Shown: in pieces, positions 1 through 7,998 of the stretch
Layout of the letters: every line of letters begins with the position of its first letter
How positions within the stretch are numbered: position 1 is the stretch's first letter
Made by a program: the position numbers and the translations under genes
The notes under the pieces: model-generated
Database searches by the model: none
The model's input: only the letters and a program-made list of their open reading frames with translations
Told to the model about the DNA's origin: nothing
Assembly (NCBI GenBank): GCA_002509485.1
Contig: DAWO01000056.1
Coordinates: 18,312-28,425, forward strand
DNA from: Methanolinea sp. UBA477
GTDB taxonomy: Archaea > Halobacteriota > Methanomicrobia > Methanomicrobiales > Methanospirillaceae
Reading direction: 5' to 3'
Length of the DNA stretch: 10,114 nt

Positions 1-300
1 AAGTTCACGAGACCACCGGATCATCCCTGGATACGGATCGGGAAGCGGGAGGACAACGGAGAGACTGTCTTTTTTGTGCAGGACCAGGGAATAGGTGTCG
101 ATCCCCAATACAGCTCAAAGATATTCAGACTGTTTGAGAAACTGGATGGGCAATCCGGTGGAACTGGAATTGGTCTTTCTCTCGTGGAACGGATCATCAC
201 CTGCCATGGAGGGAGAGTTTGGGTAGAATCGGAGGGTTCCGGGAAAGGAACCTCCATCTGTTTTACATTGCCCCAGGCTTCCGGGGAAGGGATTGAATAG
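1..300 (+). CDS. Sensor histidine kinase, C-terminal ATPase domain (5' partial)
   Basis: This is the last 99 codons of a histidine kinase whose start lies left of the window; the frame is open from base 1 to the TAG at 298-300. What is visible is the distal half of a HATPase_c (GHKL) fold: the G1 box DQGIGVDP at about residues 28-35, an F-box-like IFRLFEKL at 41-48, and the G2 box GGTGIGL at 53-59 followed by the usual helix and the HGGRVWVESEGSGKGTSICF strands. These elements bind ATP and the lid for autophosphorylation. Such domains normally sit behind a HisKA dimerisation helix and PAS sensors, which must be upstream and cannot be seen. The phytochrome/PAS-kinase style FEKL...GTGIGL ending fits kinases that pair with Rcp1-type receivers, and exactly such a receiver follows 31 bases later. 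A GTG at 76 is internal, not a start. Confidence 0.93.
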   Translation, partial: KFTRPPDHPWIRIGKREDNGETVFFVQDQGIGVDPQYSSKIFRLFEKLDGQSGGTGIGLSLVERIITCHGGRVWVESEGSGKGTSICFTLPQASGEGIE

Positions 301-331
301 TAATAAGAGGGAGGAGAGAGAAGGTCTTCCC

Positions 332-787
332 ATGCGAGAACTCCCTGGAAAACCCAGGCAAATCCTGCTGGTCGAAGACAACGAGGCTCATGCAGAGTTG
401 ATAATAAGAGGGCTGCGCAAGCTCGGGGCGGGAGTCAGCATCCACCATGTCCTCGATGGTGAGCAGGCCCTTGACTATCTTTTCCACAGGGGAGTATACG
501 CCAGCACAGAAACCTGTCCTGACCCGGATCTCATCCTCCTCGACCTCAGGCTGCCCCGGGTAGACGGTCTCGATGTTCTCAGGATTGTCAAGGAAACACC
601 CGGTCTCCTTCGCACCCCCGTAGTGGTTCTGACAAGCTCGGATGCGGAAAGCGATGTCGCCCGGTCATATGATTATCATGCAAACAGTTACATCGTCAAG
701 CCGTCGGAATTCAGGAAACTTGTCCAGCTGATGAACGACCTGGGATTCTACTGGCTTGTCTGGAACAATCCGTCGGTAAAAGACTAA
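332..787 (+). CDS. Single-domain response regulator (Rcp1/CheY-like receiver)
   Basis: A stand-alone REC domain of 151 aa. The phosphorylation site is complete: acidic pair E15-D16, phosphoacceptor D71 in LILLDLRLP, switch Thr T101 in VVVLTSSD, and K123 in SYIVKPSEF. The insert between helix 1 and D71 (HHVLDGEQALDYLFHRGVYA) is typical of the Rcp1 branch that partners phytochrome- and PAS-type kinases, and the C-terminus ends soon after helix 5 with no output domain. I chose ATG 332, with AGAAGG at 319-324 seven bases upstream, because the protein then begins just before the first receiver strand. An in-frame TTG at 293 would overlap the kinase stop and add 13 unlike residues (NSNKREEREGLP). 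Tight spacing behind the kinase indicates one transcript and a cognate pair. Output is presumably by protein contact or phosphorelay. Confidence 0.92.
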   Translation: MRELPGKPRQILLVEDNEAHAELIIRGLRKLGAGVSIHHVLDGEQALDYLFHRGVYASTETCPDPDLILLDLRLPRVDGLDVLRIVKETPGLLRTPVVVLTSSDAESDVARSYDYHANSYIVKPSEFRKLVQLMNDLGFYWLVWNNPSVKD

Positions 788-893
788 AAGAAATTGAATA
801 TGCGTTTTGTTCCCACGATGGAATCCTGCGAGTGAATGCCCTGTGAGGGATAAAATTATAAAGACAATTCCCGTATTCGACAATTACAAGCAG

Positions 894-903
894 TATTTAA
901 AAA
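894..903 (+). promoter_or_regulatory. TATA-like element, possible archaeal promoter
   Basis: The stretch TATTTAAAAA in an otherwise GC-moderate region resembles an archaeal TATA box and points to the kinase operon on the plus strand. A second AT-rich run (TAAAATTATAAAG, 851-863) lies just before it. The distance to the first kinase start is over 300 bases, so the assignment is tentative; a promoter nearer the gene could have been missed. Confidence 0.2.
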
Positions 904-1011
904 GATCCCGAACCCGGTGGAGAGAGTCCGGAAAAGCCACACCTGCAGCCCAATCAGAATTCGCCGCTATTCAGGTTGGTATGGCTCCCGCATACATGCC
1001 TTTGCCACGAC

Positions 1012-1039
1012 GAAAAAAATACCGTCCCTGACAGACGGT
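1012..1039 (-). terminator. Hairpin plus T-tract, terminator-like on the minus strand
   Basis: ACCGTC at 1021-1026 and GACGGT at 1034-1039 are perfect 6-bp arms around a 7-base loop. On the plus strand the hairpin is preceded by a run of seven A at 1013-1019, so on the minus strand it is followed by a run of seven T. This is the shape of an intrinsic terminator, although archaea often stop on T-tracts alone. No minus-strand gene is evident between it and the divergent side, so it may be accidental, a relic, or the end of an antisense or small RNA. Confidence 0.25.
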
Positions 1040-1221
1040 GAACCAGGTGCTTCCCGGATCACAGGAAAAATGGCCAGGTAATCGTTCCCTGCATCTTCCA
1101 GGCTGATCAGGGAAGCATCCTGCCTGCACTGTTAACAGACTCTCGGAGATATGATCGATATGCCCGTTGGATCCGGTTTTCAGGTGAATATCAAAGAATT
1201 GCCGGTGATTTCGTGATACGT

Positions 1222-1228
1222 GAAGGGA
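1222..1228 (+). promoter_or_regulatory. Ribosome binding site deciding the kinase start
   Basis: GAAGGGA lies five bases before ATG 1234. It supports starting the first large kinase at this ATG rather than at the in-frame GTG at 1213, which has no purine-rich sequence at a workable distance. Confidence 0.5.
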
Positions 1229-1233
1229 ATTGT

Positions 1234-3948
1234 ATGGCGGAGAAGGGAACCGGAGAGAAAAAGGCAGCAGACGAAACCCGGGATGAATACTGGAAACGGC
1301 TGGCAGACATCCTCGATCTTCTCCCTGACGCAACGCTGGCTATCAATTCCCATGGAAGAGTCATCGCATGGAACAAGGCGCTGGCGAAGATGACCGGTGT
1401 TCCGGCAGAAAAGATGCTCGGGAAAGGGGATTACGAATACAGCATACCTTTTTACGGGGAGAGACGCCCGATCCTCATCGATCTCGTATCAATACGTGAT
1501 GAAAAGTCCGAAAAAAAGTACGAATACATCAAGCGCGACGGGGAGACAATTACCTCAGAAGCATTCGTCCGGGGCATGTATGGGGGAGAGGGCGCCTGTC
1601 TCTGGGGCACCGCAGCCCCGCTTTATGACACCCGGGGCAATCGTACAGGTGCGATAGAGGTTATCAGGGATGTAACAGACCGCAGGCGGACAGAGGAAGA
1701 GATCGAAGCGCTCCTTTCAACCGTCCGGGAAGAGAAGGAGAAGCTCTCCGAGCTGGTGAATGCACTCACAACCAGTGAATCCCGGTTCAAGAGCCTCTTT
1801 GAAAACATGTCCTCCGGCGTAGCCATATACGAGGCTGCCGGGGATGGCGAGGACTTCATCTTCAAGGATATCAACAAGGCGGTCGAACGTATCGAGAACC
1901 TGAAAAGAGATGATGTGATCGGGCATTCGTTGCTTGAGATCTTCCCCTCGGTAAAGGAATTTGGCCTATTCAATGCAATCCAAAGGGTTTGGAAGACGGG
2001 AATTGCAGAACACCATCCGGTCTCGATCTACAAGGATGAACGAATCGCAGGCTGGCGTGAGAATTATATCCTCAAGCTCCCTGCGGGAGAGATTGTTGCC
2101 ATATACGAGGATGTCACCGAGAAGAAGCAGGCTGAAGAACAGCAGGCATTTCTCTCGGCAATTATCGAGTATTCAAACGACGGCATCATCGGAAAGACAC
2201 TTGACGGAATTGTTACCAGCTGGAATAAGGGAGCTGAACGTATCTATGGGTACTCTGCCGGAGAGATTATCGGCGAGTCCGTCTCCATGCTTGTTCCACC
2301 CGGACACCCTGACGACACACGCATACTCCTGGAGAAGGTCAGTGCCGGAGAGCCAGTCTCCCATTTTCGCACATCACGAAAGACAAAAGATGGCAGGATT
2401 ATCGATGTATCTCTCACTGTATCCCCGGTAAAAGACGCGGAAGGAGATCTCATCGGGGTATCGACCATCATACGCGATATAACCGAAGAGAAGGCGGCTG
2501 AGAAGGCGCTCCGCCAGAGCGAGGAGAGATTCCGACGTTACGTGGAGAACGCTCCTGACGGGATCTTCCTGGTGGACGATGCAGGGGATCTTCTCATGGT
2601 AAACGAGGCGGATTGCAGGATCACCGGATTTTCTCGGGATGAACTCTTCCAAAAAAACATCATCGGTATGGTATATCCTGATGATCGCGCCTTCGCAGTC
2701 GGGCAATTCCAAAAAGTGAAAAATGAAGGAAAAGTTATCGTTGAAGTGAGACTTGTTCAAAAAAATGGCAATGTGCGGCACTCTCTTGTCAAGGGCATGA
2801 AAGTCGGTGAAGGAGAATACCTGGGATTTGTCAGCGATGTCACAGATCAAAAGAACGCCGAAGAGGCGCTTCGCCAGAGCGAGGAGAGATTCAGGAGCTA
2901 TATAGAAAACGCTCCGGATGGTGTATTCCTGGTCGATGACCAGGGCAATTACACCATGGTAAACGATGCTGCATGCGAGATCACCGGTTTTTCAAAAGAC
3001 GAACTCCTCGGAAAAAATCTTATTGAAATGGTTTATCCTGCCGATACAGCAATAGCAAAAGAGCATTTCAGAAGAGTAAGGGAGGAGGGGCAGGCAACTG
3101 GTGAGACAAGATACGTGACGAAGAACGGCGATGTCGGTTACTGGCTTGTCAAGGCGGTCAAAATTGACGAAGAGAACTTTATCGGATTTACAAGCGATAT
3201 CACCGACCAGAAACTGATGGAATCGGAGATCCGCTCTTTAAATACCGTACTCGAGCAGAAAGTTGAGAAACGGACAGAAGATCTGTTAAAAGAGATCTCC
3301 CGGCGCAGGACGATCGAAGAGCAACTCCGGGTATCTCTCGATGAGAAGAGCCTGCTTCTCCGTGAGATCCATCACCGGGTGAAGAACAACCTGCAGATCA
3401 TCATCAGCCTCACGAACCTGCAACTCAGGCAGAGTGACGATCCGCAGGTGAGAAAGATCATGACAGAGACCCAGAACCGGGTTCGGGCCATGGCACTCGT
3501 TCATGAAAAGCTCTACAGGTCCGATACCATCTCTGACATCGATCTTGCCGAATATATCGAGTTTCTTGCCAGGCAGCTCTTTTTGAATTACAATATTGAT
3601 TCCCGTAAAGTAATGCTCAAAATTGAGATCGACGAGATCAGGGTTCCTATCAACACCGTTATCCCTGTCGGCCTCATCATCAACGAGCTCGTCTCCAATG
3701 CACTCAAACATGCATTCCCCGGTGATAAGAAAGGATCCCTTTCCATCTCGGCAACGCGCGGAGATAACACGATATCTCTCAAAGTGGCCGACACGGGCGT
3801 TGGGATTCCGGAAGAACTCGATTGGCGGAATGCCCCCACGCTGGGGCTTAAGCTCATCATATCGCTTGTGAACCAGCTGGATGGGAGCATAGAACTCGAC
3901 CGGAGCCAGGGCACTGCGTTTTCCATCGTCGTCAAGGTGAAGGAGTGA
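1234..3948 (+). CDS. Multi-PAS sensor histidine kinase (5 PAS, HisKA_2-type)
   Basis: A 904-aa soluble kinase with no signal peptide or membrane segment. Domains in order: PAS1 (about 25-150, the subtype with DYEY...ERRPILIDLV), a charged coiled-coil linker (153-183), PAS2 (183-300), PAS3 (306-420), PAS4 (431-545), PAS5 (551-662), a coiled coil (664-700), a HisKA_2-type dimerisation/phosphotransfer region, and a HATPase domain. The REIHHRVKNN block spans 710-719; H714, next to Arg, is the expected phosphoacceptor by analogy with the ELxHRVKN motif of the related HWE kinases. The ATPase shows the N box NELVSNALKHAF (817-828), the G1 box DTGVGIP from D853, and a short TLGLKL G2 region. Most PAS units end in the usual D[IV]T signalling-helix motif. 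PAS4 and PAS5 are a tandem duplication. It likely senses cytoplasmic signals, unidentified here, and phosphorylates the REC-GAF regulator two genes on. The 57-base gap to the next kinase suggests co-transcription. ATG 1234 was chosen over GTG 1213 because of its ribosome site. Confidence 0.93.
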   Translation: MAEKGTGEKKAADETRDEYWKRLADILDLLPDATLAINSHGRVIAWNKALAKMTGVPAEKMLGKGDYEYSIPFYGERRPILIDLVSIRDEKSEKKYEYIKRDGETITSEAFVRGMYGGEGACLWGTAAPLYDTRGNRTGAIEVIRDVTDRRRTEEEIEALLSTVREEKEKLSELVNALTTSESRFKSLFENMSSGVAIYEAAGDGEDFIFKDINKAVERIENLKRDDVIGHSLLEIFPSVKEFGLFNAIQRVWKTGIAEHHPVSIYKDERIAGWRENYILKLPAGEIVAIYEDVTEKKQAEEQQAFLSAIIEYSNDGIIGKTLDGIVTSWNKGAERIYGYSAGEIIGESVSMLVPPGHPDDTRILLEKVSAGEPVSHFRTSRKTKDGRIIDVSLTVSPVKDAEGDLIGVSTIIRDITEEKAAEKALRQSEERFRRYVENAPDGIFLVDDAGDLLMVNEADCRITGFSRDELFQKNIIGMVYPDDRAFAVGQFQKVKNEGKVIVEVRLVQKNGNVRHSLVKGMKVGEGEYLGFVSDVTDQKNAEEALRQSEERFRSYIENAPDGVFLVDDQGNYTMVNDAACEITGFSKDELLGKNLIEMVYPADTAIAKEHFRRVREEGQATGETRYVTKNGDVGYWLVKAVKIDEENFIGFTSDITDQKLMESEIRSLNTVLEQKVEKRTEDLLKEISRRRTIEEQLRVSLDEKSLLLREIHHRVKNNLQIIISLTNLQLRQSDDPQVRKIMTETQNRVRAMALVHEKLYRSDTISDIDLAEYIEFLARQLFLNYNIDSRKVMLKIEIDEIRVPINTVIPVGLIINELVSNALKHAFPGDKKGSLSISATRGDNTISLKVADTGVGIPEELDWRNAPTLGLKLIISLVNQLDGSIELDRSQGTAFSIVVKVKE
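2505..2892 (+). repeat. Tandem 360-bp PAS-coding duplication
   Basis: The 28-base segment at 2505-2532, starting GGCGCTCCGCCAGAGC, recurs at 2865-2892 with a single mismatch, an offset of exactly 360 bases (120 codons). These are the junctions of two consecutive PAS units whose proteins align from ALRQSEERFR to DVTDQK/DITDQK: ENAPDGIFLVDD against ENAPDGVFLVDD, and ITGFSRDEL against ITGFSKDEL. The interior has diverged at DNA level, so the copy is not recent, but the boundaries mark the duplicated unit. The second copy runs from about 2865 to 3220. Confidence 0.8.
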
Positions 3949-3955
3949 GTGCTTT

Positions 3956-4001
3956 GGAGGAGTCGGTAACCATGATTCCCGGAATGAAAACAGAGGTCTG
4001 A
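3956..4001 (+). other. Possible 9-codon leader ORF with strong ribosome site
   Basis: In the gap between the two kinases, GGAGGAG (3956-3962) stands nine bases before ATG 3972, which opens a nine-codon frame (MIPGMKTEV) closed by TGA at 3999-4001. That stop lies four bases before the ATG (4006) of the second kinase. The ribosome site is stronger than the kinase's own (AGAGGT, 3992-3997), which lies inside the mini-ORF. This layout could couple translation of the second kinase to ribosomes leaving the short frame, or it could be chance. Nothing in the peptide suggests a function. Confidence 0.25.
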
Positions 4002-4005
4002 TGGT

Positions 4006-7000
4006 ATGAATGATACATCCTTCTCAAATGGATATATCAAGAAGATACAACAGCGCATCATTCAGAATGCGAACGTTTGGATGATGATCCTCGACGCAGG
4101 CGGCAGAGTTATCGAGTGGAATGCCGCGGCCGAGGAGATATCGGGTTACTCTTCCGAGGAGTTGAAAGGAGGATCCGATATATGGAAGAGACTCTACCCT
4201 GACAGAGTTTACCGGAGGGAAGTCTCCAGGCAGATCAACGAGATCATATCCAGCAGCTCGTACCTGGAAAATTTCTCGACCACCATCACCACCAAAAACG
4301 GAGAGAAGAAGTACATCCTCTGGAATACCCGTGAGCTCCCGCATCCAAAAGATGCTTCACCCGTGTATATCGGGGTGGGTGTCGATATAACCGACCAGAA
4401 AAAGGCGGAGGAGAGGATCCGGCTCCAGGCAGTCCGAACCCAGAAACTGCTCGAGCTTGACCAGATGAAGGATAGTGCCTTTTCAGAGATGCTCGCGTTC
4501 TCACTGGAAGCCTGCCTGAAGATGACAGAGAGCCGCTACTCGTTCATCGGGCTGATGAACTCCGACGAATCGGTTATGAGCATCCGCTCATGGTCACAGG
4601 ATGTCATGGAGGAGTGTCGCATAACCGACAGGGGCCTTGATTTCCCCGTCGCATCTACAGGAGTACTGGGAGAGTCTGTCCGCCGGCGTGCCCCGTTCGA
4701 ACTAAACGACTATTCCGCCCCCCACCCGGCAAAACACGGTTGTCCCACCGGGCATGTTCATATAACCCGTTTTCTTGCAGTACCCCTTTTTGATGGTGAC
4801 CACATCGTCGCCGTGATAGCGGTAGCAAACAAGGAGACTGACTATAACGAGGGTGACACTGATGCGCTCACTACTCTCGGAAACCATTTGTGGGAACTGC
4901 TTCATCGCAGGGAGGCTGAAGAGGCACTGAAAAAGAGTGAAGAGAGATACCGTGCGTTCTTTTCCACCTCGCGTGACTGTGTCTTCATCACCTCTGTCGA
5001 GGGTCAGTTTATCGATTTCAATGACGAAATGGTAACCATCCTGGGATACGAGAGCAGGAAAGACCTGATGCAAGCCCGCGTGGCCGATGTATATGCGGAT
5101 CCGGATGAGAGAGACCGGCACACAGCATTCATCCACGAACACGGCTATTCGAAGGAGTATCCTGTCACGCTCAAAAGAAAAGATGGCACAACGATAGATG
5201 CACTTATTACCACAGTTGTGGTCAGGGATGCACAAGGGAATGTGACCCATTTCCAGGGCACGATCCGCGACGTAACAGAACAGCGGCGTGCAGAGGAGGA
5301 ACTGCGGGATAGTGAGAAACTTCTCACCGATGTCGGCAGGCTGGCAAAAGTCGGGGGGGTAAAGTTGGATATTGAATCGCAGGAAGCCCGGTTTACCCTT
5401 GAAGCATCGAGAATATTTGATCTTTCTGACCGTGACACACTAAAGGTTCCGGAAGTTCTTCTCTTGTTCGATGAACGGGACCGATCAATGGTGAAAACAG
5501 CAATGCAGCGGTGCATTGGGACTGGTGATCCATTCAATTTCGAACTTCCCATAAAAACGACAACGGGGCGCCATAACTGGGTCCGGATCATGGGCCACAA
5601 GGTTTCCGAGGAGGGAGGGGTTGGAAAACTGATCGGAGCCATCCAGGATATCACCGAACTGAAAGAGGCTGAAGCGGCCCTGGAGGAGAGCGAGGAGAAG
5701 TTCAGGGGTGTCGCCGAACGCAGTTCAGAACTTATCTTCCTGTCAGACGACACCGGCAAAGGGACCTATGTTTCACCGTCGATTGAACGGATCCTGGGAT
5801 ATCGCCCGGAGGATATCATCGGGAAGACCGCTTACTCCTTTATCGTCAAAGAAGATCACGAAGCAATATCGGAAGTCATCAAAAAGAACCGGACAGGCAT
5901 CTCGGTAGATAACCTTGAAACCCGAATCAGGAAAAAAGACGGCGGCATTTCATTCATGGAGCTGTCATTGTCCCCGATTGTAAAGGATGGAATTTTTTCC
6001 GGAGTCCAGGTTATCGGAAGGGACATCACCGAGCGGAAGGCCGCCCGGGAACGCATTGCAGAACTGTTGAGAATCGTCAACACCAGCCCGGCGGTTGCAT
6101 TCCTTCTGAGAGCCGAGAAGAACTGGCCTGTCGAGATGATGAGCGAGAACATCACCCAGTTCGGATATACCCCGGAGGATTTTCTCTCCGGCAGGATCAT
6201 GTACAGCGATATCATACATCCGGATGATGCCGGCCAGGTAAGCGAGGTGGTGGAATACAACAGCAGAAACGGGATCGATGAATACATCCAGGTATACAGG
6301 ATCTTTGGAGGCGAAGGGGATGAATACTGGATCGAAGACTATACCCATATCCGCCGGAATTATAAGGGCAGGATAACCCATTACGAGGGAGTCATTCTCG
6401 ATATCACCGAGCGCAAGCGGAGTGAGGAGGCACTCGAGAAGAACCGGAGGCAGCTGGAAGAGGCCATGGACATGGCACAACAGGCCCACTGGGAATTTGA
6501 TATAGCCTCAGGCTTATTCACCTTCAATGACCGCTTCTATGCCCTGTATGGCACCTCCGCGGAGCGCGAAGGTGGTTACGAGATGCCTGCAGAGGAATAT
6601 GCCAGGGAATTTGTCCACCCCGATGATGGACATATGGTTGCTGATGAAGTCAGGGCGGCCCAGGAGACCACCGATCCCAATTTCTCCTCCCAGTTGGAGC
6701 ACCGCATCATCCGCCGTGATGGAGAGATCCGTTATATTGTCGTTCGTATCGGCGTCATCCTGGACAAAGAAGGCAGGCCGGTCAAAACGCACGGAGTGAA
6801 CCAGGACATCACCGAGCGGAAACGGATGGAGATGGCACTCCGTGAGTCCCGACAGCTCTTCTCCGACATCATAAGTTTCCTTCCGGATCCGACCTTCGTC
6901 ATCGACAACCAGGGGAAGGTGCTTGCATGGAACCGGGCCATCGAAAATATGAGCGGGATTCAAGCAGAAGATATTATCGGCAAGGGAAATTATGAATACA

Positions 7001-7998
7001 GCGTCTGGATGTATGGAGAACGGCGTCCCATTCTGATCGATCTTGTGATCCGGCCCGACATGGACTTTGCAAGAATGAAATACGAGGACATTCACAGGGA
7101 TGAATCGACTATTACGGCAGAGACCGGGATTGTCCGACCGGATGGAACGGAGATGACCCTCTCGCTTGTTGCATCCCCACTTTTCGGACCGGAAGGGGAG
7201 ACTGCCGGGGCAATAGAGTCAATACGGGATATCACCCGGATGAAGGAGACCGAGGAGGAACTCGCCCAGCTGAACGAGAACCTCGAACAGATGGTGAGTG
7301 ACAGGACACAGGAACTCGAGGAGGAGGTAGCGGCACGGAAGAAGGCCGAGCAGGTTATCCGTGCCTCCCTTGACGAAAAAGTCGTTCTCCTGCGGGAGAT
7401 ACACCACCGTGTCAAAAATAATCTCCAGATTATCATCAGCCTGATGAACCTTCAGATCCGGAAAGCCAGTGATCCCAATGTAAAAGTGCTCCTGCAGGAG
7501 ACGCAGGACCGCGTACGGGCCATGTCGCTTGTCCACGAGAAACTCTACGGCTCTGAAGACCTTGCCAGGATAGACCTCTCCGCGTATCTGAACTCACTGA
7601 TCAGGCAGCTCTTCGCAACCCACGGGGAGGCTGCACAGAAAGTGACATTACACATGGAATTCGATCGTATCATGACGGAGATCAATGTCGCCATCCCACT
7701 CGGCCTGGTCATGAACGAGCTCATATCAAATGCAATGAAACATGCATTTCCGGGAGATGTGAAAGGGAACGTGACCATCCGCGGCAGGACTGCAGGAGGG
7801 GAGATCAGAATCTCGTATGAAGATGACGGCGTGGGATTTCCGCCAGGATTCAGCCTGCATGAGGTACATACTCTTGGGCTCCACCTGGTCACTTCACTGG
7901 TCAGGCAGCTCGATAGCACGATAGAGAAGACTGATACAACAAAAGGTGTTTCATTCTCTATCGTGATCCCATGCGGGGAGAAAGGAGTCAATCCATGA
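4006..7998 (+). CDS. Multi-PAS/GAF hybrid sensor kinase (7 PAS, 1 GAF, HisKA_2-type)
   Basis: A 1330-aa soluble kinase with no membrane segment. Order: PAS1 (about 15-130), GAF (148-303, with the DYSAPHPAKHGCPTGH and FLAVPLFDGD signatures), PAS2 (312-428), PAS3 (439-555), PAS4 (564-680), PAS5 (684-806), PAS6 (818-942, PAS_3-like, QAHWEFDIASG), PAS7 (948-1085, the NYEY...ERRPILIDLV subtype), a coiled coil (1085-1120), the phosphotransfer block REIHHRVKNN (1130-1139; expected phosphoacceptor H1134), and a HATPase domain with N box NELISNAMKHAF (1237-1248), G1 box DDGVGFPP around D1274 and a TLGLHL G2 region. The linkers carry the usual DIT(E/D)xK signalling helices, so the domains form a serial stack passing signals to the kinase. 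The phosphotransfer core is nearly identical to that of the upstream kinase, including a 19-residue identical run (708-726 there, 1128-1146 here). The stop overlaps the next start as ATGA, so the downstream REC-GAF protein is the probable phosphate acceptor. Ligands cannot be deduced. Confidence 0.94.
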   Translation: MNDTSFSNGYIKKIQQRIIQNANVWMMILDAGGRVIEWNAAAEEISGYSSEELKGGSDIWKRLYPDRVYRREVSRQINEIISSSSYLENFSTTITTKNGEKKYILWNTRELPHPKDASPVYIGVGVDITDQKKAEERIRLQAVRTQKLLELDQMKDSAFSEMLAFSLEACLKMTESRYSFIGLMNSDESVMSIRSWSQDVMEECRITDRGLDFPVASTGVLGESVRRRAPFELNDYSAPHPAKHGCPTGHVHITRFLAVPLFDGDHIVAVIAVANKETDYNEGDTDALTTLGNHLWELLHRREAEEALKKSEERYRAFFSTSRDCVFITSVEGQFIDFNDEMVTILGYESRKDLMQARVADVYADPDERDRHTAFIHEHGYSKEYPVTLKRKDGTTIDALITTVVVRDAQGNVTHFQGTIRDVTEQRRAEEELRDSEKLLTDVGRLAKVGGVKLDIESQEARFTLEASRIFDLSDRDTLKVPEVLLLFDERDRSMVKTAMQRCIGTGDPFNFELPIKTTTGRHNWVRIMGHKVSEEGGVGKLIGAIQDITELKEAEAALEESEEKFRGVAERSSELIFLSDDTGKGTYVSPSIERILGYRPEDIIGKTAYSFIVKEDHEAISEVIKKNRTGISVDNLETRIRKKDGGISFMELSLSPIVKDGIFSGVQVIGRDITERKAARERIAELLRIVNTSPAVAFLLRAEKNWPVEMMSENITQFGYTPEDFLSGRIMYSDIIHPDDAGQVSEVVEYNSRNGIDEYIQVYRIFGGEGDEYWIEDYTHIRRNYKGRITHYEGVILDITERKRSEEALEKNRRQLEEAMDMAQQAHWEFDIASGLFTFNDRFYALYGTSAEREGGYEMPAEEYAREFVHPDDGHMVADEVRAAQETTDPNFSSQLEHRIIRRDGEIRYIVVRIGVILDKEGRPVKTHGVNQDITERKRMEMALRESRQLFSDIISFLPDPTFVIDNQGKVLAWNRAIENMSGIQAEDIIGKGNYEYSVWMYGERRPILIDLVIRPDMDFARMKYEDIHRDESTITAETGIVRPDGTEMTLSLVASPLFGPEGETAGAIESIRDITRMKETEEELAQLNENLEQMVSDRTQELEEEVAARKKAEQVIRASLDEKVVLLREIHHRVKNNLQIIISLMNLQIRKASDPNVKVLLQETQDRVRAMSLVHEKLYGSEDLARIDLSAYLNSLIRQLFATHGEAAQKVTLHMEFDRIMTEINVAIPLGLVMNELISNAMKHAFPGDVKGNVTIRGRTAGGEIRISYEDDGVGFPPGFSLHEVHTLGLHLVTSLVRQLDSTIEKTDTTKGVSFSIVIPCGEKGVNP
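7981..7987 (+). promoter_or_regulatory. Ribosome binding site for the REC-GAF regulator
   Basis: AAAGGAG lies inside the last codons of the upstream kinase, seven bases before ATG 7995. It fixes the regulator start at 7995 rather than the in-frame ATG at 7971, and together with the ATGA overlap points to translational coupling. Confidence 0.7.

Larger units (their letters stand above)
788..1233. other. Gap without a convincing gene
   Basis: About 445 bases separate the receiver gene from the first large kinase. The only open frames are short (for example a TTG-started 74-codon frame at 807-1031) and lack a ribosome site or recognisable protein motifs. The left part (about 800-905) is AT-richer and holds TATA-like stretches at 851-863 and 894-903. 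The right part holds two small inverted repeats, at 1021-1039 and 1085-1114. It may contain the promoter of the kinase operon, but no TATA box stands out at the usual distance from ATG 1234, so any transcript from the AT-rich part would carry an untranslated leader of roughly 300 bases. Confidence 0.6.

Noticed and set aside
807..1031. A TTG-started 74-codon frame in the gap after the receiver gene
   Set aside because: No ribosome site, a rare start, a basic low-information product with no recognisable motif, and no link to either flanking gene.
971..1333. A 120-codon minus-strand frame crossing the start of the five-PAS kinase
   Set aside because: It overlaps well-supported coding sequence, has no ribosome site or domain signal, and looks like a shadow frame.
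2149..2510. PAS3 of the five-PAS kinase as a FixL-type heme oxygen sensor
   Set aside because: The ERIYGYSAGEIIGESVSMLVPP region resembles that PAS branch, but the His of PPGHPDDT is about four residues from where the FixL heme-ligating His would fall, so the ligand position is not met.
2590..3000. PAS4 and PAS5 as LOV-type flavin photosensors because of Cys in NEADCRITGFS and NDAACEITGFS
   Set aside because: The LOV signature GxNCRFLQ is absent; the Cys is in the common PAS helix and not at the flavin-adduct position.
4447..4915. The GAF domain as a bilin-binding phytochrome module
   Set aside because: No following PHY domain and none of the phytochrome chromophore-pocket motifs; the sequence fits the ordinary ligand-type GAF found in methanogen kinases.
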